This document shows positions 34,925 through 47,338 of a DNA stretch of 64,000 bases, piece by piece. The DNA is from Owenia fusiformis (Eukaryota > Annelida > Polychaeta > Sabellida > Oweniidae), in contig CAIIXF020000005.1 of the NCBI GenBank assembly GCA_903813345.2, positions 9,117,375 through 9,181,374 on the forward strand, read 5' to 3'. Position numbers and translations under genes: made by a program. Below the pieces are notes generated by a model. The model saw nothing but the letters and a program-made list of their open reading frames with translations, made no database searches and was not told the DNA's origin. Position 1 is the stretch's first letter. Each line of letters opens with the position of its first letter.

Positions 34925-35560
34925 GGTAAGGTATTAAAATTCTGTTGTATTGATAATCTTTAATGAATGGCAATAATATTCATTGTGAAATATTTCTGAT
35001 TTGTTTATAAGCCATATTAACATGCAGAATAACACTTAATATAATTATTATAGTCTAACATGCCTATAGGGATCGGAACTCTCGAGTTAGCTGTTCAAAT
35101 AAGGAGGTGTTTCCAAAAATAGGATAAAAAAATTGTTGATATTTATTATATACTTTTGAGAGATGTTTGCTTCTACTATGTCGAAATGTCGGTCATTACT
35201 CCACACTTCTTGCACTCATGATTTTCCTTTAGTAAAAAATATGTGTTGCCAAAAGGTACATCATTCAGAAAAATAAGTTTGATCTCTAGCATACTGGCAC
35301 CCGGAGTATCAGAGCCAATACTGTAGTACAGTACAGAATTGAAGCTCTCTTTTAAGAAGCAAATTCAAAAGTGTTGAACTTGCTTATCAGATTTTCACAT
35401 GAAAAGCTCAAATATTGAAACTTAGAAATCCAGAATGACTCAATATGTTTAACCAATGATTATATAAAAGTATCAAAATGGGTGTGTTTGTAACATAATT
35501 CAGTGTTTTATTGTCATTGTGTCAACTAGGTGCTGTCATAATACCTTCATTGTAACAGTG

Positions 35561-35776
35561 CAGTGATCTCCCCATGTCACTTTTACCGGGGGCTCCCCCT
35601 ACTTGAAACCAAAGGCCCCCCAGTTGGCACCCAGTTGGCATCTGCACTTCAACTTCTGATTTAAAAAATGAGTGAAGTAAGCACCTACACTGAGATATTG
35701 TGAGCGTAGCGAGTGCTGATTTTTTCAGACTTGAAATCTTGCACCCAGTTGACAATTTTTTTTGGGGAGAACACTG
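35561..35776. mobile_element. CAGTGWTCTCCCC-ended MITE, 216 bp
   Basis: Left CAGTGATCTCCCC and right GGGGAGAACACTG are inverted. The 5-bp duplication CAGTG stands on both sides (35556-35560, 35777-35781). Inner words CACCCAGTTGGCA / CACCCAGTTGACA recur on the two arms. Confidence 0.83.
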
Positions 35777-36134
35777 CAGTGACAATATTTTCATAAGATC
35801 ATCAATAATCTCTCGCTAATCTGATTATGGACAATAACATCAATGAAGTAATAGGATTTAAGTATATTCTGTTTTTGTTTCCAAGAAATTGTTGTTTCAA
35901 AATGTTGTTTCATTGTAGCATTCAGTGCTTGATTCATAATTCATTGTTTCAACATTTTCATTTCATCTTATGCATCTTACTCAATGCTGGGAATACTTAT
36001 TCTTGTATTATAGTTTGAAATGGGTGTGTTATATTTATATTTTTCCATGAAAATAGATACAAAATACAAAAAATATGAAGGACATATCAAAATAATATAA
36101 TATAACATTCCCATTTTATTTGTACCATGTGTGC

Positions 36135-36202
36135 AGACTGCAGAGTCTAGTATAGAGCCGAAGCCCTCTATTAAGAAGCGAAGTTGAAGGAATTCAAAGG
36201 GT
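36135..36202 (+). repeat. Short dispersed repeat (GCAGAGTCTAGT ... TTAAGAAGCGAAG)
   Basis: Similar sequence occurs at 35332-35375 (GAATTGAAGCTCTCTTTTAA) and, on the minus strand, at about 52945-53015 (GCAGAGTCTAGTTAAAC, TTTTAAGAAGTGAAGTCG, GCAAAGGGTAATGG). Confidence 0.55.
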
Positions 36203-36242
36203 ATTTCATTTGAAAACAACTGGAATTATCATAATACATCTA

Positions 36243-36380
36243 CCGTATTATCTCTAATAAAGGCACACACTCCAATAAACGCACACCTGACTTTTCCAAG
36301 AAAGACTGGCAACTTGAAAAACAAAAATCAAGAAAAATATGATTTATTTGAGCGGGCGATAATAGGGTAATATTGAATTA
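36243..36380 (+). mobile_element. Terminal fragment of an ACCGTATTYTCTC-ended element (left partner)
   Basis: Starts ACCGTATTATCTCTAATAAA followed by GGCACAC, and reaches GGGCGATAATAGGGTAATAT. An inverted partner lies at 39619-39736 and a diverged fragment at 44347-44450. The pair could be the two ends of one element now split by the insertions at 36388 and 37237. Confidence 0.65.
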
Positions 36381-36387
36381 TTCACTA

Positions 36388-37202
36388 ACCCTACTATCAC
36401 ACCAAACTAGTTCTCACTACATTCTCAAAAACAGGCTTCAACTGTGTACGAACGGACTGGACCTACTAAGAACCGTTTGGGATCTATTTACAAACTTCAT
36501 CGAACGTACTCGAATGGGTAGGTCCTCTAGAACTTAGACAATGCTCAAAATGTTCTCGTGGTCGTCACGTTCTACAATTAGAACGAATGAAAACGTACTA
36601 ACGACGAGCTGGACGTACTACGAACGGAACCGTCATACTTCAATCCTACTGGGGACGTTTTAACAACGAGTTGAACTGTCTGTCTGAGGACGTGTTGAGA
36701 ATGAGGTAGAACTAATTGCAAACGTGTTTAAACTGATTAAGAACGTATTTAACACTGTTTATGAACGAGTTAGCAAAAATATAGCTATCACACCAAACAA
36801 GTTGCCACTGCGTTCTTCAAAACTGGTTTTTAAACTGTTTGCGAACGGAATGAACGTAGCTGCAACTTTCGAAGGTCTATTTACGAACTTTATGAACGTT
36901 CTCAGACGGGAATGTGATTTTAGAATTTTGAATCGATTCAAAATTCGATGGCGACCATACCGTTCTGTAATCAGGTCATGTTGACCTTCTAGACTAAGGG
37001 ACGCGTTCTACTACGTTGCACACCGACGTGGTCCGACCTGAACGAACTGCGAACGAGATGGACATATTGAAGACTGTTTAAGAACGAAGAAGCTAATTAT
37101 TTCAGACATATTTCCCGATCACAGCCAGATTGAGCCCGTTTTACGATGTTTTCGTAGGACTGGTAAGAACGGGTAAGAACTAGTTTGGTGTGAAAGGGGG
37201 GT
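36388..37202. mobile_element. 815-bp inverted-repeat element rich in GAACG words
   Basis: Left ACCCTACTATCACACCAAAC and the reverse complement of the right end, beginning ACCCCCCTTTCACACCAAAC, both continue TAGTTCT. TA lies outside each end. The interior repeats GAACG/CGTTC dozens of times, and a third terminus-like copy (GCTATCACACCAAACAAG) sits in the middle at 36780, suggesting a dimer or nested copy. No transposase frame. Confidence 0.82.
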
Positions 37203-37236
37203 TACCGCTATCGATAGAGCCGTTTGTGAGTATAAT

Positions 37237-39130
37237 TAGAGGCTGACGGTAATTCCGGTTATACGGTTTCGGTACGAAATTGAGCATTTACCGGTATTGA
37301 AATTATTAACCGGTTAACCAGCGATAATCCCCGGGGAAATAAAAGACACGTCGTTTTTTTAAAATTATTTTGTTTAATTTCCACTTTCACGATGCGTACA
37401 TTTACATAGACATTTAGATGTCCATGTTTGGCAGTTCAGGTGTGATATCCATGTTTGGCAGTTCAGGTGTGATGTCCATGTTTGGCAGTTCGGGTGTAGT
37501 AGCTTCATGCTCAGGCAGAGGTGGAGAAACACCAGGGTTCAAAGATGACATACGCTTATAATGTAAATCTGTATTGAGATGACATCGTCGCTGATTGGTC
37601 AAAAGTCGACAAACAAATGACGTCATCAATGGCGGTTTAAAATTTTCGAAATACGCTTCGAATAATATTATGTTCATTTCTGGCGTGTTAACCAATATCA
37701 AAGCTTCTCATTTCACATCAAGATAAAGAAAGGTGTATGGAATATGCCTATATCAATTAAAACATCCCATCGAAGTGTAGTATTTGATAACTAGCCGATG
37801 AAAATTCGAACTAACGAAGGTGGTAAGCAAGAGAGGTAATTATGTCTGTCATCTTTAAACTCTGGGGCTTCCCCTCCTCTTATGCTCAGGCTCAGATTTG
37901 GTTGTAGTTATGTTTGGCAGTTCCGGTGAAGTTGTAGTGTCAAGGTCAGATCCAGAAATTGAATTATGTTTGTAATAGTCATTTACGAACAGCAAATGTT
38001 TTTACGAACAAAGGAGTGGTATCGATATGGAGAACTTTTTGAACACACGTTTCTCTTAAACCAGTCATAAGAAAAATCTAAAAATTTAAAACATCGTCAA
38101 TTTAATGGTCATCTTTTGAATGGTAACAAAATAATTTGAAATATATATATATACTTACATCTATATTATTTTAGAAAACACATCAAACACTTGTTTTGTT
38201 CTTGGTATCATGTTTCCAGAGTGAAATGAAACATATTTCCGAACCTCATTTGAACAAAACGACATAAACATAACATGTTTAGGTCTCTCAATATTGTAAT
38301 TGTACAAAGGGAATTTTGGTTGATTTCAAAAAAGTATCTTGTTAATGAATAAAATAAAAGGTTTATCTTAAAAAATACTTAAAATATACTTAAAAAATTC
38401 CTTTGTATAACTATAATATTGAGAGGTCTAAAAACATGTCGTATATGCTATTTTGTTCCAACAAGGTTCGGAAAGACATTTTATTTCATTCTCAAGAATT
38501 GGTAGAAAGGGCAAAAAAACTGCACTAAAAAAAAAAAAAATGTTAACAAAAACAGTTATATAAAATATTTCTAAATAATTTTTGCATTAAATTGTAGTCA
38601 ATCAGTCAACATTAGATAAAATGCCGTGTTTTTTACAGAATGTTTTCAATGATTGGTTTAAGAGAAAAACATTGTTGAATTCAGTTCTCCATATCGATAC
38701 CACTCCTTTACAAACAACAAGGCATTGACAACCTCAGGTTGAAGTCGTGCCCGTTTGGAAGTGGTGGTGTTGCTAGCTGCACTGAATCTATTTTACCTAC
38801 CCCATCCCCATGTATACTGCACGTCGCTTGCTATTGATACAGTTGAGAAATGGTTTGAAATGTGTAATACATTTAATTTAAAACTAGATATACATCTTGA
38901 TTCGTTAGATAGTTACATACTATTTCGGGAAGTTCATCAGTATGGGTTCTAATCGGTCTCGCATCATGTATGCATATATACTTGAGAACCTATGGAGAGA
39001 GTTAGGAACAAAGTGGGGGTGGCAGCGCATTGGCATTTTATCTTACATATCTTTACCGGTATTTCGGTAACGGTACGGTTATAAGCGTGACGGTTACCGG
39101 TACTGGTTTTCAGTACCGTTGCGACCTCTA
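37237..39130. mobile_element. hAT-like element, 1894 bp, with 8-bp target duplication
   Basis: Perfect 8-bp direct repeats AGTATAAT lie at 37229-37236 and 39131-39138. The ends are TAGAGGCTGACGGTA and, reversed, TAGAGGTCGCAACGGTA, typical of hAT termini. Both subterminal regions are crowded with ACCGGT/GGTAACCG words. No complete transposase is visible; the interior carries the short tandem repeat at 37408-37500. Probably non-autonomous. Confidence 0.88.
37408..37500 (-). repeat. 30-bp tandem repeat (three copies) with open coding frame
   Basis: Three copies of a 30-bp unit containing TCCATGTTTGGCAGTTC. On the minus strand they read TPELPNMDI three times at the end of a 95-codon frame (37701-37414); a diverged fourth unit is at 37905. 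No family recognised, so coding status is open. Confidence 0.7.
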
Positions 39131-39444
39131 AGTATAATGCTGTTACAGACGTGTCTAAGGAACCTTATCAGCTATAACTATGTTCATGATAACCTTATAG
39201 TGATGAGTTAAAAGCTACAATGAACGTTAATTCGGGCCCGTCGCCATTACTCAAACTCGCAGTGCATCATGGGAGTTCCGATCGATAAATATTCTTCTGC
39301 CCTTTCCCACAAACAAATATTCAATCCTTTATAAATGTTAAGTAGCATTATATGGATATAAAACATATTTTCACCAACTATGAGGACCATTCAGATACAA
39401 GAAGCCTTTAGATTTTGACTCAGGTATCGGTGTCAATTTCCAAA

Positions 39445-39557
39445 ATGGCGCCTGCTCGGAGTGGATGTTTATCATCAATATTGATGCGTATTATAATGCC
39501 AATTAACCCACGGAAACACATTCAGCAGATTGATAAATGCATAAGGAAAACATTGAG
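39445..39557 (+). CDS. Candidate orphan first exon with promoter-like upstream
   Basis: AAAATGGCGCC gives a YY1-like start; the frame reads MAPARSGCLSSILMRIIMPI onward to a GAG|GTATGA donor (113 nt, phase 2). About 170 bp upstream GCATCATGGGAGTTCC resembles the ZNF143/SBS promoter element. The basic, Arg-rich N-terminus could be a mitochondrial presequence. No downstream exon found. Confidence 0.3.
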
Positions 39558-39618
39558 GTATGATAATATGTTATCTAGTTGGAGTGAGTCTAGTTTTAAA
39601 GGGGAAAATCATGAAACA

Positions 39619-39736
39619 CCCTATTATCGCCTAATTTTTTTTTCACAAATCCCCGGGGATTTTGTCATTTGAGACATCTCCTCCAGGAGAATTTGGTAGA
39701 CGCACTGTGCGTTTATTGGAGAGAATACGGTACTTT
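39619..39736 (-). mobile_element. Terminal fragment of an ACCGTATTYTCTC-ended element (right partner)
   Basis: Ends GCGTTTATTGGAGAGAATAC followed by GGTA. Its reverse complement matches the start at 36243, and CCTATTATCGCC matches GGCGATAATAGGG of the left partner. Confidence 0.65.
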
Positions 39737-41312
39737 AATACATATCTTACCTTTGAAAAGTTTGAAAAAGATTATAGATAGATGAAGACAATCAGGTTGT
39801 CATGGCAATCATCATCATTGTAACTTTATATCCAAATTGAGTGAATGTCTTTATGTCTCACACAATGTGATAATAAAGTTTTTCTGGATCACTACCCCTA
39901 TCTCTTATCACTAACTGTTAAATAGATCAATTTAAACAAACAGAATTGAAGCTTTTACCACAACGTTTCATCTTTGGAACCTATGTTTTAATGGTATGTA
40001 TGGTAAACTCTCTATACTGACTGAAACCATGGGCTTCAATCTAGTTGAAAGCCCATGCTGAAACTGTCCCTTGTAGACAGGTATTTCTTATGCCAGCCCA
40101 AAGCATTGTTGAACAAGAATATATTTATTGCTAACGAGCTCCATGGTAACAAAAACAATAGAAAAAGAACATAAGAATGCATTAAGCTTCAAATATGTTA
40201 AGTTGAGAGATGAGGCAGAACTGAATGTTCTCTGAAAGATAAATGAAACAGAAAACTTTTTGGAATGGTTCTAAAACATTTAACTTTCTGAATGAATGGT
40301 TATGAACGACTTTATGTGACTTCTACTGCAAGTTTGTATCTTCAAATTATTTTAAGAGACTTAGAGCTTAGTTAAAAGTGTCATCAACAGATAACAGATT
40401 TAATCAATTTAGAGTCTTCATTGATCCCCTCGGTTGATGTTTACGTTGGAGCTGATTTAAATTATTTTGTTTGCCTCTTCCAGACATCATTTACATAACA
40501 CAGACTGTATAATGTTTTTCAAATCAGTTGACAGTTTGCATATCTTTAAAATTATTAATATTATTTTTATTTCTGATTTACCTCTGAATATATGAGGGAA
40601 TTGTAACTGAGAATTACTATTCATTTCAGCTCTTATTTGAGGCCTGAGGGAACATAGCTTGAATGTTTATATATTTAATACATGGATGTTTGCAAATTTT
40701 TATATCTATTAAGTATACTTTTCAATGGCCTCAAATAATAGCATTTAAATTCATTTGGGGCTTCTAAAGGTGGTCACCCTGATTCTAGATTTGTAATATT
40801 TTAAATCCTAATCACTCTGATTTTCCCTTGTCACATTGAACTAACATAGAATTACAAAAATACATGTTGTTGTGGTATTTCATAGCAAACGTTTGGTTGT
40901 TAATTTTTCTAATTCTTTCTGATGTCACTTAAATTTCCATTTTGAAAACCATTCACAACTTGGCATTCACCCTTTTGGAACCCTTTTTGAGGGCCACACA
41001 CATTTCATGGATATAGATAAAGAGCATTGATTCAACATTGCATGTTCAAGATAATTTGATATTAATGAATAGTTTTATATCTATATGTCATTTTACTCTT
41101 GGATTCATCTTTAGTTGGTGTTATAGTGAATCACCTGGATCATCAAAATGGTAAGGTTAGATTTAAGATTTCTGTTTGGAAATTAATTATTATGATTATT
41201 GGTTAGCAATATAGTATGTAGTGGTATAGAAGGTTACCATAAATAGTATAATTAAAAGGGAACTTCAAAAATGATTAAGATATGCATTTTTTAACCCAGT
41301 TCTGTTACATAC

Positions 41313-42869
41313 CAGTCTGGCAAATAAGAGATCGCCAAACGCCAAAAACAGGGAGTGAAAAAAATTTGGCGATAGATGTTGCGATCTACCTCGACAATTT
41401 TGGCGATGGATGTAATCTAACTACACAGGTTTTATCCCCGACATTTGCTTGATCTTCTCACAAAAAATCATCGCAAAACAATATCTAGATCTATCAAAAT
41501 ATTGGCGAAAGCAATACAAATTCAAATCTTCCTTTTTACACACAAAACCAAATCGTTATATAACCGCTGCTCTAATTGGCCGAAATACTAAGAATGAAGC
41601 GATGTCCACCAATCAAAGCCATCTATACATCAATGCTCTGATCCCTTTATTTGTTTATCTGGCAAAGCACGTGGCTAGGGGGTGAATCAAAAATGCAACA
41701 AAACAAAACTTAGTTCGAACAAGACATAAGTTCATACAGCCTTCCAATAGTATCAGCGATCATATATTTATCTTAAATTAACTCATAAAACCCTGCCTTG
41801 ATTGCTCCACTGGGTTTATCAAGATTAGTTATTGTTCTCTCCGTATTACTAGAAAGAGTTCACGTGGAGCTTACATTGAGATGGTCCCTAATTTCTTTTG
41901 GGATGCGCAGACGCACTGCGCAGTAGGTTTATCAATGCCGGTCACAGTGACCTGGTCTATCAGAGTTCTCGCTGGGTATTTTTAATTACTCCATCAAGTA
42001 GAGAGATTAAATAAACTAGATTTGAAGTTGATCCTATGAAGATAGATACCGGGCACATTAAGATCCAGTCCATCGCATGATGAGGTGGTTACAATGATAA
42101 ACTGGGTATGGAAACAAATCCACTTCCAGTTTAATTTGATCGGTAGATTACCATATTCACTTTCAATAACGCCTAGTAATGCCGTATCGTTGTCAGTCTT
42201 ATTTTGAAATTCAATGTTTTCCTGTTTCGACTTTCCATACCCCATCAAATGTTAGGTTAATTTTTCAAATCATACCACCTTCACAACTACATGTACTTGT
42301 GTATTGAAATCTCAGGATTGAAAATAAAATTTTACAGCATTTATTTAGATAAAATTCAGCTTTGTGTCAACTACTGGCAACATTTTCAGTGGTTTTCAAC
42401 CTCAATATTTCTATACACAAGTAGTTTGTGTGATATAAGAACCAACCCCACATAGGGGGTAGAAGTTCCGATGCTATGAATCTGAAGGCCAAAATACAAC
42501 CCATTCCAGAGGGAAGGGAGTCCCCCCCCCCTCTCTAATATTCTCTATATTTATAGGCTAGAGAACATAAGAGCGAGGGTTGACTTACTCTCAATGCCCG
42601 TTCCATCCCAAAGTTGTTTTCATCCCATCCCTAATTTACCCTCCCCTTGATTTGCTGAAAATAAAAGACAGACATTGGAGATATATCAGAATTAACAGCA
42701 GCGCTTTGAGAATAATAAATCTTTTTCCTTTATTTTTACAGTCAAAATTAGGGGAGCACAAAATTGACTCGACAAAATAATGGCGAGACAGAAAATTTTT
42801 TGGCCAGAGTGTTTTAAATGTCTCTTGACAAAATTGGCTACAGCAAAAAAATCCTTATTTGCCAGACTG
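41313..42869. mobile_element. 1557-bp element with CAGTCTGGCAAATAAG termini
   Basis: Left CAGTCTGGCAAATAAG and right CTTATTTGCCAGACTG (one base differs) are inverted, and the 5-bp duplication CATAC is perfect on both sides (41308-41312, 42870-42874). Subterminal GGCGAT / ATCGCC words recur. No transposase frame visible. Confidence 0.87.
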
Positions 42870-43419
42870 CATACTAATAGTGAGGTATTATATCTGTGAT
42901 TCTGTCTTCTTCTGAACTATTTGTTCGCAAATGTATAGATTTTCTGAAACATGATACTGACAAACCTTTGTGATAAAAATGTTGCAGATATTCTGCCTAC
43001 AACTCGTTAAATAAGGAAAAAAGAAAAATTATACCTTTGATTGAGGTTCCGACATTTTGTTACCGAAATGGATACATTTCAGTGAATAGTTTCAAACATT
43101 TCATGATATGCTGGAATTTGATATTCAACATATCACTGGCAGATCTGGGGGGGGGGGGGGTGGGCAGGGGTAAGTGGTATGTTTAAGTGTGAGTTGTAGT
43201 TGTACTCATCTGTTTAAGGTAGTGCCGCATACATACATATTTCAGGTCTTTTGAATCAAAATGTTTGAATTTCAATATTCTTCCACAAATATTGTAAATA
43301 TCCAAATAAAAATTTGAAAATTATTATAACTATTTGATTTAAAATTAATGGTAATTTTATTCATGGAAGTTTCATAAAAATTATCATCCTGTAGAACCAC
43401 CTTAAAAAGAATTTAGTAC

Positions 43420-43622
43420 CAGGGGTGGATCTGGGAACCAACAAGGGGGGGGGGGGCAAATTTCAGGTCAGAGAAAAAAACTTCTGGGCCCCTAAAACCT
43501 AAAAGTAGGCCCAAATTTTGAAATTTTAAGGCCCATTTTCTTCTAAATTTGGTCTGAAATTAAAAAAATAAGGCCTTAAAAGGCCAAGTAATAACCAAAA
43601 AGGCCCCCCAGATCCGCCAGTG
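43420..43622. mobile_element. 203-bp MITE with CAGGGGTGGATCTGGG-type termini
   Basis: Left CAGGGGTGGATCTGGG and the reverse complement of the right end, CACTGGCGGATCTGGG, are inverted. The 5-bp duplication AGTAC is perfect (43415-43419, 43623-43627). Confidence 0.85.
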
Positions 43623-44346
43623 AGTACTATAAGAGATATCCTGTTATTATTCAACATCTTAGAATGTTGTTTTCATCAAATTGTTTTCATTCCAGCCCTG
43701 GATGTGACATAAATACAAATCATTGATTTGTTTGAGGACAGCATATCCCCTAAATACACATCCATTAGGTCTATCAATGAGTCAGCATTTGTCTTACATG
43801 TTATAACACCTTTCTTAAGAGTCGCTCTCCAGGCTGTTGTATTTTATACTTATACTTTGCACTCTATCACACTGTTTAAATATTGTTCAAATTTTGTTCA
43901 GAGATGAGAAGTCATATAGGTTCATCTGCAGAAATTATATTTTGGTCTTTCGTAACTGAACAAATGGCAGTTTTATTAGTTTGATGGCTCTGCTATTGCA
44001 GAAAGTAGAAATTTAATGCTTTACTCTGCGATTTCTTCAGTTCTAAGTGTTCCTAAGGGTAGCACCGGCAAAACAAGTCTTGGATGTTGTTCATTTTCAC
44101 CACATGGAAGTTCTCAATTTGGAACTACCCAATTGTTTATTTTTTGAGAACAAACAACATTCTACTAGCAACAAGTAAATAATCATTTATACTCTGTTTG
44201 AGTTTTACTTTCACAAGAACATATTTTTTGAAGCTGTTAAACACGCAATGATTTTTATTAAGCCTAAAATATGTAGGGAATAAATATTTCCCATATGCAT
44301 AATATCACATATTTTGTTTTGTATTAAAAAATTCAGTCTTGAAATA

Positions 44347-44450
44347 CCATATTTTCTGCAATAAGCCCACATTCTCTAATAAGCGCCTACCTGCTTTTTT
44401 CACAAAGTTCAAGAAAAAGGGGGGGGGCAATAATGCTACATAGCCTCGCC
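44347..44450 (+). repeat. Diverged ACCGTATTYTCTC-type fragment
   Basis: ACCATATTTTCTGCAATAAG, CTCTAATAAGCGCCTACCTG and the following TTTTTTCACAAAG parallel the fragment at 36243. Confidence 0.55.
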
Positions 44451-45014
44451 CCCTCACAATCTATGTAAATAATTATGTTGAATGATATGCAAATGAATAA
44501 CAATTACCTAAAAAAGTTCAAGAAATATTGAGAAATGACCGAGCCAATAATGATAATATGAGAAAAAGATTGAAATCCATGAATCAAGATACATTATATC
44601 ACCATAACAACTGAATTATTCAGTTGGTTCAAAATTTAGGGTCACAGGGGTTTGTTCACTCATGTACTGGGATCTCTGCAAAGCATCAGAATTCATAAAT
44701 GTTTATTTGTCTCATAATTTAAGTGTTCTCATTTTTACTTGGGAGGTCACATAATTTCATTTACAAAAACATTCCTCCCTTACAGAATTTTTACGTGTTT
44801 TGTAGTGTAGGGTGATACAAGAATGCAGGAATGCAAGGGGTATTGCACGAAATGAAGAATCAAGCTGACATTTTTACTCAAGTGTCAAGTGGTTTTCAAC
44901 ATATGTTCAAAAATGAACAATAATTGTAAATCTCAAATCTGATTCACTATTTTGTTTTTTGTTTTAGGGATCAGATCAATATTTCGATGTATGAGCATAA
45001 ACATATAAGGCTCG

Positions 45015-45130
45015 ATTGCCATACCCCCCTGGCCAAATATTCTTTCAAAACCAGGCAGCCAAAATAGTCCCAAGTAAACCCTCTTGAAATTTTAGAAAAC
45101 TGAACCCCCTCGGCAAAAGCTGGCTACAGC
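45015..45130 (-). repeat. CAGGCCCGTAGCC-family fragment
   Basis: CCCCCCTGGCCAAATATTCT, CTCTTGAAATTTTAGAAAAC and GGCAAAAGCTGGCTAC match the interior and one end of the family; the other end is lost. Confidence 0.6.
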
Positions 45131-46082
45131 GAATGTATTAAATTACATTAAGTGCGAAGGAGTAAGTAATGAGTCTATTAATTTTGAAAGCAAGTGATCT
45201 TTTGAAAAATTAAACGTTCTATTACATTTTTTGGGAAAATATAATGGTCAGTCTGACATGTAGTTTTAAAATTATGTTATTATGATGATGGATGATATCG
45301 AAATATTAAAATGGTCGCCTACTCAAAATCTGCTATACAAAGTATAAATCACCTGGGCCTGTTCTCTGTGTATACCAAGCCATTGAAATTCTATTATATC
45401 CCCACCCTAAAGAAAATCAGTTAGGCTTCATCAGCGTGTTTGCTCAATGTAATCTTATCCTTTTGAAGTTGAACAAGGTATTACCCTCTTGATGAAGAAC
45501 TTACGTTTTCAATTATATTTTGATTAAAAAAAGTTGAATTTCAAGTCACATTATCAAAGAAAATATTTCCAAAATGATTAATGAAAATATAAGTATTATT
45601 TTATGATGTCTCATATATCATAATTTTTTTTTAATTTACTAGTAGTATTTTTATTTTTTGGAGTCTATTAAGGTAACAAAAACACCAAGTTGAAAATGTC
45701 ATATTTACCATGTGATAGTGGAATTCTAAGCAGTTGGTTAAACACACTTGTATGTACAATACACTAAAAGATTAAAAGAAAAACATAATAATGTGTTGAT
45801 TCAACTCGATATTGAAAAAAGATAAAATTACCTTTGTATTTATTTAGTATTCAATCCTAGTTTTCTTTATCCACATTTGAAAATTTGGTTGCGTCAATAA
45901 GAGGATTTTGAAACTTGAATATGTTTTGAACATAATAGTTACTTTTACCCAGGTGATATATGCAAGTCATTTTTCGTCAAAGCATTATGTCAAAAATGGA
46001 TGGAAAAATGTAAGTGTTATAATGTTTTAATTACATATTTATTTGTACAATATTCCTGTTAGAGTTGGCACTTGTTTGATGA

Positions 46083-46245
46083 CTAGGTCACATTTGCTAT
46101 TCCAAATTGAATGTCAAATCTCAAATTTGAGGTCAGGTGTGAACTCCTGAGAACTTGTACATGATTTTAATTCGAAGCAGATTGAAATCAGTTTTGAACA
46201 AAATACTGCAATAGACCAGGTGCCGGCTGATGAATCGGAGCAAAG
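46083..46245. repeat. GGTCACATTTGCTC-ended MITE, diverged copy
   Basis: AGGTCACATTTGCTATTC at the left and CGGAGCAAAGGC at the right, with TTTTGAACAAAATACTG inside, parallel the copy at 46526. Confidence 0.55.
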
Positions 46246-46471
46246 GCATAAATGATGAAAGTTAAAGTCAAACATGACTTTTAAATAATAAGGATAATTT
46301 TTTGATAATTGCGTTTTGTGGCGTCAGTTAGCCGTATCATTTGTCATACAGATTATACATGCCAAATATGGATCATATATATTGATTGTTTGAACACAAT
46401 AAATGCAGTCTTAATTTAAATTATATTATATTGATATTTTCAACAGTTTCATTTTATTAGAATCTATAGTA

Positions 46472-46775
46472 CAGTGAAATCTGTGAAGAGGAACACCTCT
46501 AGAAGTGCAATGCCTCTGTAATGCCTGGGTCACATTTGCTCCGATCCATCGGCCGGCGCCCGGCCGATTGAGTGTTTTGTTCAATATTGTATTCAATTTT
46601 GAACAAAATACTCAATCGCCCGGATGCCGTAGTGAAAATCCGAGCAAATATGACCAAAGCAAAAGTGGAACACTTTTCAGAATCCCAAGACCAACTTCTA
46701 TAAGTGGTACACCTAATAAGTGGAACACTTCTAGAGGTACCAAAGGTGTTGCACTTCGACAGGTTTTGCTAAGTA
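46472..46775. mobile_element. CAGTRAAAYC-type MITE carrying a nested palindromic element
   Basis: Starts TA|CAGTGAAATCTGTG and ends near GACAGGTTTTGC, a decayed relative of the elements at 9871 and 20243. Inside, 46526-46654 is a separate palindrome: GGTCACATTTGCTCCGAT against ATCCGAGCAAATATGACC, with TTTTGTTCAATATT / TTTTGAACAAAA near its centre. Confidence 0.65.
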
Positions 46776-47153
46776 TATTTGAGCATTTTTGAAATATTCT
46801 TGAAATGTACAATATTTATCTCTACATATCCGTATATAATTGGAAACAATATTATTTCCTGATATGATAAATGTCTTATAGGAAATCACTATGCATTTCT
46901 ATAAAATATGAAACCAATCCAATTAAGATGTGTTTTTGATAAGTGACATATTTGATTTATCTAAAGCACTTTAGGGAGTACAATTAGAATATTAGCCATT
47001 TATAATATCAGCTATCATTCTGTGTAACTGGGGAATATTCAAAGGGAATTGTCATTATTAGGAAAGATAAAGGGAAGTTTGTGGCTCAGCGGCCATGTTT
47101 GGGTCTTGGGGACCTCTGGTAAAAATTAAAAGGTTAACTATATAGGGGCACAG

Positions 47154-47338
47154 CAGGCCCGTAGTCAGCCAGGGGAAGGAGGTTGGAGGGTTTCGAACTC
47201 TGGCCAAAAATCCTTTCAAAACCATACAGCTTTTCATCATTCTGGGCACTTTTCAAGTGATTTTGGGCATAAGTTGTCAAATGTGAATCCCCCTGAAGCC
47301 TGAGCCTCCCCTCTTTGCAAAAGCTGGCTATGGGCCTG
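47154..47338. mobile_element. CAGGCCCGTAGCC MITE, copy 2
   Basis: 185 bp ending GGCTATGGGCCTG. Flanking 5-mers CACAG and GACAG agree at 4 of 5 positions. Confidence 0.78.

Larger units (their letters stand above)
33297..41312. other. Gene-poor repeat tract, left part
   Basis: About 8 kb of nested and adjacent mobile elements listed separately, plus two orphan exon candidates (34677-34924, 39445-39557). 39740-41300 is AT-rich with nothing recognisable. Confidence 0.55.
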
